The notes beneath the pieces are model-generated. The model was given only the letters and a program-made list of their open reading frames with translations, did not search any database and was not told the origin of the DNA. Shown here piece by piece: positions 16,935 to 25,386 of a stretch of DNA of 35,594 nucleotides. The position numbers and the translations under genes were made by a program. The stretch is from Paracoccaceae bacterium (lineage in GTDB: Bacteria; Pseudomonadota; Alphaproteobacteria; Rhodobacterales; Rhodobacteraceae), in contig REDZ01000097.1 of assembly GCA_007695345.1 (NCBI GenBank), positions 1 through 35,594 on the forward strand, in the 5' to 3' direction. Positions within the stretch are counted from its first letter, which is position 1. The number at the start of each line of letters is the position of its first letter.

Positions 16935-17966
16935 TCAGGCGGCCAGCAGCGCCGCCTCGCCCCGGTTCAGGCAACGCCGCGCGGTTGGCCCGTAGCGCTC
17001 GGGTGCGCGCACCAGATGGTCCGAGATCCGGCGCAGCGCATAGGCGTGCAGCCGAAGCGTCGATGCGGCAGCGGATGCGGGGTGAAAGCTCTCGCTCGGC
17101 AGGCCATTGGCATAGATGACCTGATGCGCCCCAAGCAGCAGATGCATATAGGTCACGCCATGCAGCGCCAGATCGGGAAAGACGGTCTTGTAATCCACCA
17201 GATCGGCCGCTTCGACCAGAACTTCCGGGGCGCCGAACAGGTCCCGCGCCTGCGCCCCCTCGACCAATATGCGATGCTGGGGCGAGACGCACAGATCGTC
17301 GCTTGGCCGCCCGTCCTGCAGCGCGCCGCGGCGCAGGCGGATGGGCCGCAGATGCGGATGCCGCCGCAAGGCCAGCCCCGACAGCGTGGACTTTCCCAGC
17401 CACAGCACAGGCTGCGGGCCATTATCGCGCGTCAGCACCAGATCGCCCGCCCCGAGCAGGCTGATCGGCACATCGCCCGAGGGCGTCGCGATCATCGTGT
17501 CATTGGAAAAACAGATCACCCCGTCACCCGCAGGCAGCGGGTGCGCCGGCGCCAGATTGACCGATGTCACCCAGCATGTCTGGCCATAGGGCGGCAGGCT
17601 GCCTTCAAACACGACCTGACTGCCGCGCATGGTCCGGATGAAGCGGGCGATATAGACATGGTAGCCATCGGTCAGCGCAAAACCGTCTGACGGCACACTG
17701 ATCTGCGGATCGGGGCCATGTGGTGGCAACACGGTCCCGCTGATCCGCTGCGCCACATTGCGCGCGCGGGCCTTTATGTCATGCCCCCCCGGCGCGGGTT
17801 TGAGAGGGATCACCTGGGTCGGCCCGTCCAGACGCACGGGTACCCCGTCCCAGCGCCACACGGCCCCCACCCGCACCCATTGCGGGGAAAGACCGCGGAT
17901 ATTGTCGGTCTCTGTCTGGTCCAGATCGAGCGCGAAAACCCCGCCCAGTGGTGCCGCCTGTGCCAT
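16935..17966 (-). CDS. Stand-alone Hint-domain protein (Hint_2 type)
   Basis: A 343-residue protein typical of Rhodobacteraceae, in which a Hedgehog/intein (Hint) module is encoded without a host protein around it. The Hint block begins at CFSNDTMIATPSGDVPISLL, with the Cys that starts self-splicing modules, and continues through AGDLVLTRDNGPQPVLWLG. It then has the SPQHRILVEG block and the late MHLLLGAHQVIYANGLPSES block. About 145 N-terminal residues before it are not recognised. The protein may cleave or link proteins autocatalytically, but family function is not settled. ATG 17966 follows AGAGGC; ATG 17984 has no ribosome site. It precedes rpsD on the same strand and ends at its own terminator. 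Confidence 0.82.
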   Translation of the reverse strand: MAQAAPLGGVFALDLDQTETDNIRGLSPQWVRVGAVWRWDGVPVRLDGPTQVIPLKPAPGGHDIKARARNVAQRISGTVLPPHGPDPQISVPSDGFALTDGYHVYIARFIRTMRGSQVVFEGSLPPYGQTCWVTSVNLAPAHPLPAGDGVICFSNDTMIATPSGDVPISLLGAGDLVLTRDNGPQPVLWLGKSTLSGLALRRHPHLRPIRLRRGALQDGRPSDDLCVSPQHRILVEGAQARDLFGAPEVLVEAADLVDYKTVFPDLALHGVTYMHLLLGAHQVIYANGLPSESFHPASAAASTLRLHAYALRRISDHLVRAPERYGPTARRCLNRGEAALLAA

Positions 17967-18092
17967 GCCTGCCTCTGCTCTCATACACTGCTTGACCGCA
18001 GCTTTTACACAAAGGTAACAGGTTTTTTACATTACAGCCAGCAGGATGATCCGCTTGGTGACATTTCCGTAGGTGCCGTCAAGCAGCCCCCA

Positions 18093-18731
18093 TCAGACCA
18101 GATTACGGTTGCGCGCCACGATCGCGGCCTGCGTGCGATTGCTGACGCCCAGACGGCGGTAGAGCGTTTTCACATGCAGCTTCACGGTCGCTTCGCTCAG
18201 ACCGATCTCGCGCGCGATTTCCTTGTTGGTCCGGCCGTTCGACAGGGCCGCAAGAACCTGCAACTCGCGCTTCGACAATGCGACACCCGCAGGCGACTCG
18301 GCCAGATTGGCGGGCGCGCCATCTGGTATTGCCGCTTCGCGCACAATGAAATCGACCGGAATGAACCGCTCGCCCATCAGCATGAACCGGATCGCATTCA
18401 ACAATGATGTTGCCGGCATCGATTTGTGCAGGAACCCGCGCACCCCCATCCTGAAGGCCTGCTCGACCACATCGCGTGGCGCCAACCCGGAAATCAATGC
18501 GACCGGAGGTGCGCCTTCGTCGGCCAGTATCATGCGCAGCCCTGTCAGCGCCTCCATGCCCGGCATGGCGTAGTCCAGCAGGACAAGATCAAAGCCGGGC
18601 GCAGAGCGCATCGTGTCGCGCGCCTGTTCGATATCGCCGACAGTGACGATTTCGATATCTTTCTCCTGGCCCAGATAGCTGCTCAGGGTGTCCCGCAGGA
18701 GTTGATGATCATCCGCGATCAGTAGACGCAT
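18093..18731 (-). CDS. LuxR/NarL-family response regulator
   Basis: A 212-residue two-domain regulator. The receiver starts MRLLIADDHQLLRD with the acidic pair. The phosphorylated Asp is D53 in LVLLDYAMPG, followed by the conserved Ser region (LISGLAP) and the Lys in LHKSMPA. The C-terminal LuxR-type helix-turn-helix reads LSKRELQVLAALSNGRTNKE then GLSEATVKLHVKTLYRRLGV. The start at ATG 18731 overlaps the end of the hybrid kinase gene by 23 nt, so the two are likely coupled and form a sensor-regulator pair. A longer reading to 18764 adds residues with no receiver similarity. Target genes are unknown. Confidence 0.93.
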   Translation of the reverse strand: MRLLIADDHQLLRDTLSSYLGQEKDIEIVTVGDIEQARDTMRSAPGFDLVLLDYAMPGMEALTGLRMILADEGAPPVALISGLAPRDVVEQAFRMGVRGFLHKSMPATSLLNAIRFMLMGERFIPVDFIVREAAIPDGAPANLAESPAGVALSKRELQVLAALSNGRTNKEIAREIGLSEATVKLHVKTLYRRLGVSNRTQAAIVARNRNLV

Positions 18732-21399
18732 CCAAGATGTCCAGCTTCCTTGTCGACAGTGCATTGCGTAATTTCAGATCTAAAAGCACTGTAACAAGCA
18801 CAGACTCGGAAACCGGCTTACGTAACGTCAATGCGACCTTACTTTGCCCTAAGAACGCCGAAACATACAATCTATTTCCGCCAGTGACCAGAATGACGGG
18901 CAATGAATCGCGTATCGCGCGCAGTTTGAAGGCCAGATCGATTCCGGTCATCGCGCCCATCTGATGGTCGGTCACGATCGCGTCCCATTCATTCGGGGCG
19001 GCTGCGACGGCGGCGACCGCCTCGCGCGGGTCGATGCAGCTTGCCGTTTCCGCCCCCGCAGCGCCAAGCATCCGTTCAAGCTGCATCAGCGCAGAATCGT
19101 CATTATCGACCAGCAGCACGCGCATACCCGCAAGCGGCTCCGAGCAGGCGACTGGTGCCGCGCCGGACAGGACATGACCTTCGGGTGCCAGCGGCCAGAA
19201 AACCTGCATCGTGGTTCCGGCAGCCGGGCTGGAGAGGACCGTCAAGGCCGCGTCATTCTGCAGCAGGATATCACCGACAATGGCCAACCCCAGGCCGCTG
19301 CCCTCCTGCCCCTTGGTCGTGAAATAGGGCTGCAGGATATGGTCGCGCTGCCCATCGGAAATACCGGGGCCGGTATCCGATATCTCGATCAGCGCATAGG
19401 GCTGCCCGGCAAGGATCACGCCGAAATCGGACTGTTTGATGCTATCGCGGACAGGTGCCTGCGACAGGCGAACTGAAATCCGCCCCTTCTGGTCCGTGCT
19501 GTTCGCGCGGGCGCTGTTCAGCGCGTCGCGAGCGTTCAGCATCAGGTTCAGCACAACCTGCATGGCCGAGGTCTTGTCACCAAGAATATGCAGGCCGGTC
19601 TCGGGCATCGTCAGCGTAAGGCTCGTGCCTGGCCCCAGGCTGGGGCGTATCAGGGCGGTGCCCTCTCTCAGCACTTGGGGCAGGTCCAGCGCGACGCGGT
19701 CCTGCTGGCGCTGGCCCAGTCGGGTGAGGTTGCGCACCAGCGATTGCGCCTGTTCGGTGGCGGCCTCGATCCGCGAAATGTTCTCCAGCGCCAGCGGCGT
19801 GGCGCCCCGCTTCAGCGCCTCGGCTCCGTGCGATACGACGGACAGGACATTCGCGACATCATGCGCCAACCCGCCAGCCAGTTGCGCGACAAGCTGACGG
19901 CTCTGCGCGATCTGCAACTGTTCACGCAGCAGCACCTGATCCTTCTCGGCCTGTTTTCGGGCCGTCACCTCGCGCGATATTGTCAGGAAGCTGCCATCAT
20001 CCTGCACGCTGATGGACAGCTCAAGCATTCGTTCGGTTTGCTCAGGCACATTCAGAAGGACCTCGCCATCCCAATGCCCCGTCGCATAAAGCTGGGGCAG
20101 AATTTTCGCTATATGCTCGTTGAAAGAGGCTGGTGTGAAATCATGCCAGTAATGGGTTTCGATCTGAATATCCTGCGCAACGCCCAGCATCGCGCGCAAG
20201 ACCGGATTCAGATAGGTCAGCCGGCCATCGGCCTGGCTGATGCAGATGCCGTCATGCGATGCATCGAACACGCTGATCCGGTCGCGCAGGGCGCGCACCT
20301 CTGCCAGCTTGTGCCGCGTGATATCGGTTGCGACGACCATGAAGGCTTCCCATGTTCCATCGGGACCATAAAGGGGCCGCATGTTCAGGCTGACCCAATA
20401 GGGCGCGCCGTCCTTGTCGATGGCGCGCACCTCTTCGCTGACCTCGGCCCCGCCGCTGAGCGTGGCGCAAATGGCGTCCAGAACTTCGGGGTTTGACTGC
20501 CCCAGACGCAGGATATCGGTCGGCTGTTTGCCTGCGGCCTGTTCCAGTGACACGCCCGTGCGGTTTATTGCAGCCGGGTTCATCCACATGATGAAACCCT
20601 CGGCGTCAGCCAGAAAGATCATGTTGGATGTGTGTTCCACAACGCGGACGAGGCGCCGGATCAGGTTGTCCTGCTCATAGCTCTGCGTGATATCGCGTAT
20701 GACATGAACGAAACCGCTGACGGGCGCGTCGCGTCGGTCCCGCCGCGCACTGACATGCAAGCCGAATCGTCTGCATTCGCCATCGACCTGCAGACTGTAG
20801 GAATGGGTTTCCGACCATCCGGTCTTGCGGGCCTCTGCCATTGCGACGCGCACGACCCGTGCAACACTGTCCGGAATGATCGCTTCGGGCGGTTTGCCGA
20901 TGACATCCTCGGGTTGCAGATCAAAGCTGCGCGGATTGCTTTGGTGAAACGCCGTGATGATGCCCCGTGTATCTGTTTCCACCAGAAGCTCCGGCAGCCC
21001 CGCGACCATGGCCGCCATGCGCCCCCGCAGCGTTTCCAGATCACCGGTCAGGCGGTTATTAAGGCTCAGCTTCTCGTCATTGCACAGGGCCAGATCCAGT
21101 GTCGCGGCAAACCCGACCATCAGGTTCTGCTCGAGTTCGGTGAAATGATGCGTCTTGCCGACATAATCAAACCCGATGAAACCGCGCAGAGCCTGCCCGT
21201 TCCAGAGCGGTGCCAGGATCAGCGCCTGAATGTGCTGATCCAAGAGGATCTGGCGAAACTCTGACCCATAGGCCATGGCACTGACATCCGGGCACAGGAA
21301 AACACCATTGCAACGCATGGCCGACCAGACGCGCTCTCCGACTGACAGGGGCACTTGCTGCAACTCATTGCGCATGGCGTGACGCCAGGGCGGCTCCAT
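18709..21399 (-). CDS. Hybrid sensor histidine kinase (GAF-PAS-PAS-PAS-HisKA-HATPase-REC), 5' part lost by frameshift
   Basis: This 896-residue frame holds, counted from 21399: the rear half of a GAF domain (about 10-110), three PAS domains (about 128-245, 250-365, 375-485), an H-box GGLAHDVANVLSVV with His513, and a HATPase with N-box LMLNARDAL, G1 DTGPGI and G2 EGSGLGLAIV. A C-terminal receiver (about 760-875) has phospho-acceptor D811 in IVTDHQMG. The kinase and receiver sites look intact. The missing front of the GAF domain is encoded in another frame directly upstream (to 21620); a single missing base near 21376 explains both. ATG 21399 has no ribosome site, so this frame is probably not the natural start. 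Its signal is unknown; GAF and PAS suggest small-molecule or redox sensing. The partner regulator overlaps its 3' end. Confidence 0.85.
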   Translation of the reverse strand: MEPPWRHAMRNELQQVPLSVGERVWSAMRCNGVFLCPDVSAMAYGSEFRQILLDQHIQALILAPLWNGQALRGFIGFDYVGKTHHFTELEQNLMVGFAATLDLALCNDEKLSLNNRLTGDLETLRGRMAAMVAGLPELLVETDTRGIITAFHQSNPRSFDLQPEDVIGKPPEAIIPDSVARVVRVAMAEARKTGWSETHSYSLQVDGECRRFGLHVSARRDRRDAPVSGFVHVIRDITQSYEQDNLIRRLVRVVEHTSNMIFLADAEGFIMWMNPAAINRTGVSLEQAAGKQPTDILRLGQSNPEVLDAICATLSGGAEVSEEVRAIDKDGAPYWVSLNMRPLYGPDGTWEAFMVVATDITRHKLAEVRALRDRISVFDASHDGICISQADGRLTYLNPVLRAMLGVAQDIQIETHYWHDFTPASFNEHIAKILPQLYATGHWDGEVLLNVPEQTERMLELSISVQDDGSFLTISREVTARKQAEKDQVLLREQLQIAQSRQLVAQLAGGLAHDVANVLSVVSHGAEALKRGATPLALENISRIEAATEQAQSLVRNLTRLGQRQQDRVALDLPQVLREGTALIRPSLGPGTSLTLTMPETGLHILGDKTSAMQVVLNLMLNARDALNSARANSTDQKGRISVRLSQAPVRDSIKQSDFGVILAGQPYALIEISDTGPGISDGQRDHILQPYFTTKGQEGSGLGLAIVGDILLQNDAALTVLSSPAAGTTMQVFWPLAPEGHVLSGAAPVACSEPLAGMRVLLVDNDDSALMQLERMLGAAGAETASCIDPREAVAAVAAAPNEWDAIVTDHQMGAMTGIDLAFKLRAIRDSLPVILVTGGNRLYVSAFLGQSKVALTLRKPVSESVLVTVLLDLKLRNALSTRKLDILDASTDRG

Positions 21400-21620
21400 T
21401 CATGCGTGTTCTGGATAAAGGCCGCGTCGCGCACCATGAACAGATAGGCGCGGTCGGCCTTGCCCGCCTTGCCTATGATTTCCAGCAAATCATCAAGGAT
21501 CGGGCTGATCGGACCAATCCGCGTTTGCAGCAGACCCTGCGCCCTGGCAAACTCTGCCGACATTGCCAAAAGCTCTTCAGCGGTCAGATGGTGAAGCAGG
21601 ACATCGCTGGCATCTTCCAT
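21376..21620 (-). pseudogene. N-terminal part of the hybrid kinase, out of frame with the rest
   Basis: ATG 21620 follows AAGGA. The frame encodes SDVLLHHLTAEELLAMSAEF and ADRAYLFMVRDAAFIQNTHE, then EWSRPGVTP, the first half of a bacterial GAF domain. The family then expects roughly four polar residues and LQ-hydrophobic-P. That continuation (MRNELQQVPLS) is found in the other frame starting at 21375. Past this point the present frame runs on to 21219 without GAF similarity. Restoring one base at 21376-21377 gives a continuous kinase of about 970 residues. No slippery heptamer is visible, so a deletion or sequencing error is more likely than programmed frameshifting. Confidence 0.75.
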
Positions 21621-21799
21621 ATCGGCGCGATCCTTCTGCGATACCCTGGTCATCCGAACAGGCACGGTGGCAGGGCAACGCCGCTGGCCTGTTCAGGCAT
21701 GCTGCGCGCAACCGGGACAAAACCGCCCGGCGCGGTCTGGTTTTCTGCTGCCGCCCATTCTATGTTGCCGCAAGGCGCAAGAAAAGCGGAGTTTGAGCC

Positions 21800-22612
21800 T
21801 TGGATGACAAGCATGACGGCCGGGTGACCCGAGAAGGTATTCGCATCCACAAACCTGCGGATTTCGCAGGCATGCATGCGGCCGGGCATCTGGCTGCCTC
21901 CATCCTCGACCGGATCGCTGCGCATATCTTTCCCGGCCAGACCACCGCAGAGATTGATCGCCTGATCACCAATATGGTCGAAGAGGCCGGCGCGACCTCT
22001 GCCACGATCGGGTATCGGGGCTATCAGCATGCAAGCTGCATCTCCGTCAATCATGTGGTCTGCCACGGCATCCCCGGTGACAAGACGCTCAAGGATGGCG
22101 ATATCCTGAATATCGATGTGACGGTCGTGCTGGATGGCTGGTATGGCGACACGTCACGCATGTATGTGGCGGGCAAGCTGTCGCGCAAGGCCGAGCGGCT
22201 GATCCAGGTCACCTATGACGCGCTGATGCTGGGGATCGACGCGGTCCGCCCCGGCAACACCTTTGGCGATATCGGGCATGCAATTCAGTCCTATGTCGAA
22301 AGTCAGCGCATGTCGGTGGTGCGCGATTTCTGCGGCCACGGGCTGGGCCGGGTGTTTCATGCCCCGCCCAATGTGCTGCATTACGGGCGCGCAGGCCACG
22401 GCCCGCGGCTGGAAGAAGGGATGTTCTTTACCATAGAGCCGATGGTGAATCTGGGCCGTCCCGAAACCAAGGTCCTGTCGGATGACTGGACGGCCGTGAC
22501 CCGCGACAAGTCGCTCTCGGCGCAGTTCGAACATGCAATCGGCGTGACCGCCGACGGGTTCGATATCTTCACTCTGTCGCCTGCGGGGCGGTTTCATCCG
22601 ACATGGGGCTGA
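21800..22612 (+). CDS. map: Methionine aminopeptidase, type I
   Basis: Removes the initiator methionine from new proteins. The metal ligands of type I MAPs are visible: the two Asp in LNIDVTVVLDGWYGDTSRMY, His in DFCGHGLGRVFH, Glu in FTIEPMVNLG and Glu in AQFEHAIGV. The ISVNHVVCHGIP substrate loop is present. Length is 270 residues, normal. The start appears to be TTG 21800, with GCGGAG eight bases upstream. The first in-frame ATG would remove the conserved EGIRIHKPADFAGM segment. The last 44 nt overlap the end of the convergent BrkB-family gene, and the C-terminal segment after ILSPAGRF-like residues is the part affected. Confidence 0.94.
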   Translation: MDDKHDGRVTREGIRIHKPADFAGMHAAGHLAASILDRIAAHIFPGQTTAEIDRLITNMVEEAGATSATIGYRGYQHASCISVNHVVCHGIPGDKTLKDGDILNIDVTVVLDGWYGDTSRMYVAGKLSRKAERLIQVTYDALMLGIDAVRPGNTFGDIGHAIQSYVESQRMSVVRDFCGHGLGRVFHAPPNVLHYGRAGHGPRLEEGMFFTIEPMVNLGRPETKVLSDDWTAVTRDKSLSAQFEHAIGVTADGFDIFTLSPAGRFHPTWG

Positions 22613-23528
22613 GGACGCGGTTCTCTTCGCTCTGCTTGCGCGCGATCAATTCGCTCAGCGTGGCGTTCAGCACCCCGCCGATCAACACTGCGTAGGCCGA
22701 GATGTAGAACCACATCAAGAGTGCAACCACGGCACCCAGCGAGCCGTAAACCTCGTTATAATTGCCGAAATTCTGCAGGTAGTACGAAAACCCGACCGAC
22801 GCGCTGATCCATAGCGTCATCGCCAGTGTCAGGCCCGGCGCCATGGGCGGGCGGGTGCCTTTTTCATGGTTGGGGCCAATCCGGTAGAACAGCCATATCC
22901 ACATGACAACCAGCCCCAGCGACAAGGCCCAGCGCCCAAGTTCCACCAGGATGCCACGCAGGCCGGCAAGCGGAAAGATCGCCAGGATCACAGGCAACAC
23001 CAAGACCGACAAAAGCGCCACGATCCCCGCCAGCAACATCCCCAGTGTCATGCCCAGTACACGCAGCGCATGCAGCCAGCCGGGGCGATGCGGGGTGCCG
23101 TGGATGGCATTGATCCCCACCAGCATCGCATCGACCCCACGCCGCGCCAGAAAAAGCGCAATCAGGATCGACACGATACTCGCCCAGCCCAGCGCCCCCT
23201 CATTCGCCCAGACCAGCCGCGTGATCTGGTTGCTGAGCAGGACATAGGCATCCGGCGGCAGGAAATCCTCGAAGAACGAAAGCTGGTCCTGAATGACCAG
23301 CGGATCCGCAAACACACCAAAAACAGAAATCAGCGCCGCAATACCAGGGAACAATGCCAGTAGCGCGAAAAACGCGACACCTGCCGAAAGCAGCCCGATA
23401 TTGCGTTTCCGCATGGCCTCGAGAAAGATGCGCGCAAAGCGGTAAACCTGGCGCAGAGTTTCAAATCGTTCGCTCAAATCGCGAGGTCGTCGAGCGTCTT
23501 GCCTGCGTTCAGTGCTGCCACGACCCAT
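22569..23528 (-). CDS. YihY/BrkB-family inner membrane protein
   Basis: A 319-residue protein with about six membrane helices. The family signature NIGLLSAGVAFFALLALFPG near residue 45 is followed by the usual long loop, helices around WASIVSILIALFLARRG and MTLGMLLAGIVALLSVLV, and the late YGSLGAVVALLMWFYISAY. YihY/BrkB proteins were once called ribonuclease BN by error; their true role is unsettled, with transport or export proposed. The start is uncertain: ATG 23528 lies inside the H-NS gene with no ribosome site, while TTG 23477 overlaps its stop as TTGA. The 3' end overlaps map by 44 nt. Confidence 0.88.
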   Translation of the reverse strand: MGRGSTERRQDARRPRDLSERFETLRQVYRFARIFLEAMRKRNIGLLSAGVAFFALLALFPGIAALISVFGVFADPLVIQDQLSFFEDFLPPDAYVLLSNQITRLVWANEGALGWASIVSILIALFLARRGVDAMLVGINAIHGTPHRPGWLHALRVLGMTLGMLLAGIVALLSVLVLPVILAIFPLAGLRGILVELGRWALSLGLVVMWIWLFYRIGPNHEKGTRPPMAPGLTLAMTLWISASVGFSYYLQNFGNYNEVYGSLGAVVALLMWFYISAYAVLIGGVLNATLSELIARKQSEENRVLSPMSDETAPQATE

Positions 23529-23788
23529 TTCGGCTTGCGCCCGCGCCCGGTCCAGGTTTGCGACGGATCAGCCGGGTTGGCGTATTTCGGCGCAACGGGT
23601 TTACGGCTGCGCGGCGGGGCGACACCGACAAGTTGCTCAATCGTAAATCCGCGCTCGCGTGCCAGCGCATCAACTTCCGCGAGTGCTTCCTTGCGCTTGC
23701 GATCCTCGAAACTCTCGATTGCCTTGGTCACGTCTTTCTGAAGCTTTTTCAACTCTGAAAGCTCCATTTCATTCAGATCAACGCTCAT
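23474..23788 (-). CDS. H-NS family DNA-binding protein (HvrA/Spb-like)
   Basis: A 104-residue H-NS-type nucleoid protein. Residues 1 to about 50 form a charged dimerisation helix (ELSELKKLQKDVTKAIESFE). A Pro-rich linker (VAPPRSRKPVAPK) and the H-NS C-terminal DNA-binding motif NPADPSQTWTGRGRKPKWV follow, containing the minor-groove core GRGRKP. In Rhodobacter the homologues HvrA and Spb bind AT-rich DNA and modulate photosynthesis and nitrogen-fixation genes. Several such paralogues exist per genome, so the exact identity is open. ATG 23788 follows GGGAGC. The AT-rich upstream stretch 23800-23890 stands out in this GC-rich region and could be its own binding site. Confidence 0.9.
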   Translation of the reverse strand: MSVDLNEMELSELKKLQKDVTKAIESFEDRKRKEALAEVDALARERGFTIEQLVGVAPPRSRKPVAPKYANPADPSQTWTGRGRKPKWVVAALNAGKTLDDLAI

Positions 23789-23854
23789 TCCTTGCTCCCA
23801 TTCTGTTATGCCGTTCTTTCATGAAGCGCAAACCCGTGAAAAGTTCAACTGCTT

Positions 23855-24775
23855 TCAAAGAAAATCTGACCATTTTCGGTATATATAATTCGCTGTCATC
23901 AAGTCCAGATGGGCGCCCCCGCCATTCTTCGCAATTGTAATCGCCTGATCTGAAGGGCGTTCGAAGTCGTTTTTGGCCAGATCGTAAAAATCCGCCTGCA
24001 CATCGTCTGATGTAATAACGCCGCGCGCAAGCGGGTCCTTGAACTCGCCGATATGATCCAGCACTGTCGCGCGGCTGTCCACGAACAGCGCCGCACGGGT
24101 CAGCGCGGTATCATCGACCTCGCGCATATCAGGGCGAAACGCCCCGATCAGGTCCAGATGCTGGCCAGGTTGCAGCCAGTCGCCCTGTATCACAGGCTCC
24201 CGGCTCATGGTCGCCGTGCAGATGATATCGGCCCCACGAACCGCGCATTCCAGATCATCGCTGGCGACTGCATTCTCTGCCGTATCCGCAAAACGCTGCG
24301 CGGATGCAGCGGATCGGTTCCAGATGGTAAAACGGGCATCGGGAAAAAGCGCGCGATAGGCGTCATGCATGCTGTGCGCCACGGTCCCGGCCCCGACCAG
24401 TGTGATGGCGCGGCTGTCCGGGCGGGCCAATTTACTGGCAGCCAGCAGACTGTCACCCGCTGTTTTCCATTTTGTTACCAGGTGGAAATCCAGCATCGCA
24501 TCCAGCAGGCCGTTCCGGTCGGAATAAAGCGCGACGCCCCCATTTATGGTCGGCACATCCTGGGCAGCATTTTCGGGAAAAATCGTGGCGGTCTTGACCA
24601 ATGCGCCCAGCCCGTCAATCCATGCCGCACGCGAGAGCAATGTATCGCGGCCACGATACAGAAAACTGTCCGCGATTTCCGCCCGTGGCAGCGCATGCCC
24701 TGCCTCTAACGCGGCGATCAATTCCTGCCAGTCCAGGTGTTTTTCAATATCATCGGTAATGAAAGGAACGCTCAA
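23855..24775 (-). CDS. Ornithine cyclodeaminase / mu-crystallin family protein
   Basis: A 306-residue NAD(P)-binding enzyme of the OCD/mu-crystallin family, which includes ornithine cyclodeaminase, alanine dehydrogenase and ketimine reductases. The front half has the SFLYRGRDTLLSRAAW and GLGALVKTATIFPENA segments and the catalytic-type NGGVALYSDRNG. The Rossmann motif is AITLVGAGTVAHSM. The C-terminal part has the conserved HLDLIGAFRPDMREVD. The start is TTG 24775, overlapping the HAD stop as TTGA, with GGAGGTG seven bases upstream inside the HAD gene; translation is therefore coupled. The substrate cannot be read from sequence. Confidence 0.9.
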   Translation of the reverse strand: MSVPFITDDIEKHLDWQELIAALEAGHALPRAEIADSFLYRGRDTLLSRAAWIDGLGALVKTATIFPENAAQDVPTINGGVALYSDRNGLLDAMLDFHLVTKWKTAGDSLLAASKLARPDSRAITLVGAGTVAHSMHDAYRALFPDARFTIWNRSAASAQRFADTAENAVASDDLECAVRGADIICTATMSREPVIQGDWLQPGQHLDLIGAFRPDMREVDDTALTRAALFVDSRATVLDHIGEFKDPLARGVITSDDVQADFYDLAKNDFERPSDQAITIAKNGGGAHLDLMTANYIYRKWSDFL

Positions 24776-25386
24776 TCCGACACCTCCAGGCCCAGAGATG
24801 CCACATGTTCGCGCAAGGCGTGCGGATCAGAGAAATGATGCGTCTGCCAGCCACGCGCGGCGGCGGCCTCGATATTCTCGAGTCGATCATCGATAAAGAA
24901 CAGCGCGCTGGGGTCGATCCGGGTCGCGCGCTCGGTCATCGCGTATATTTCGGGCTCGGGCTTGAGAACGCCAAGATGCCCGGAAATGAAACGCTCGTCG
25001 AACATATCCAGAAACAGATGCTGTTTCCGCGCGATTTCAAACGTGTCGGTGCCGAAATTCGACAGGGCGAACACTTGCATTCCCGCAGCGCGCAACCCCT
25101 GCAATAGCGCTACGTTATCTTCGATCACAGGGCCGAGCATATCGCTCCAGCGATCATGCCACATCGCGATCTCATCTGCCCATTCCGGATGCGCCTGCGC
25201 CAGCGCCATTGCGCTGTCGCGCAAGGGGGCGCCACGGTCCACGCGCAGGTTCATGCCCTCAAGATCGACCTCGGCGAAAAGCGCCTTGCGGCGCGCCACA
25301 CCGATTTCCCGGTCATAGAATGCCTGCGGGTTCCAGCCCAGCAGCACATTGCCGATATCGAAAACGACCGCGCCGACCCCGCTCAC
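24772..25386 (-). CDS. HAD-family hydrolase (phosphatase, YihX-like)
   Basis: A 204-residue HAD protein. Motif I is VVFDIGNVLLGW with nucleophile D10; the usual second Asp is Gly, as in the YihX/haloacid-dehalogenase branch. Motif II is FALSNFGTD (Ser), motif III the Lys in GVLKPEPEIY and motif IV LFFIDDRLENIEAA. The alpha-helical cap lies between residues 15 and 100. Substrate is unknown; YihX of E. coli acts on glucose-1-phosphate. The start is GTG 25386, overlapping the fghA stop as GTGA, and the stop overlaps the OCD start as TTGA. Confidence 0.9.
   Translation of the reverse strand: MSGVGAVVFDIGNVLLGWNPQAFYDREIGVARRKALFAEVDLEGMNLRVDRGAPLRDSAMALAQAHPEWADEIAMWHDRWSDMLGPVIEDNVALLQGLRAAGMQVFALSNFGTDTFEIARKQHLFLDMFDERFISGHLGVLKPEPEIYAMTERATRIDPSALFFIDDRLENIEAAAARGWQTHHFSDPHALREHVASLGLEVSD

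Noticed and set aside
21370-21400. Programmed frameshifting in the hybrid kinase
   Set aside because: No slippery heptamer or obvious downstream stimulator is seen at the frame junction, so a lost base is the simpler reading.
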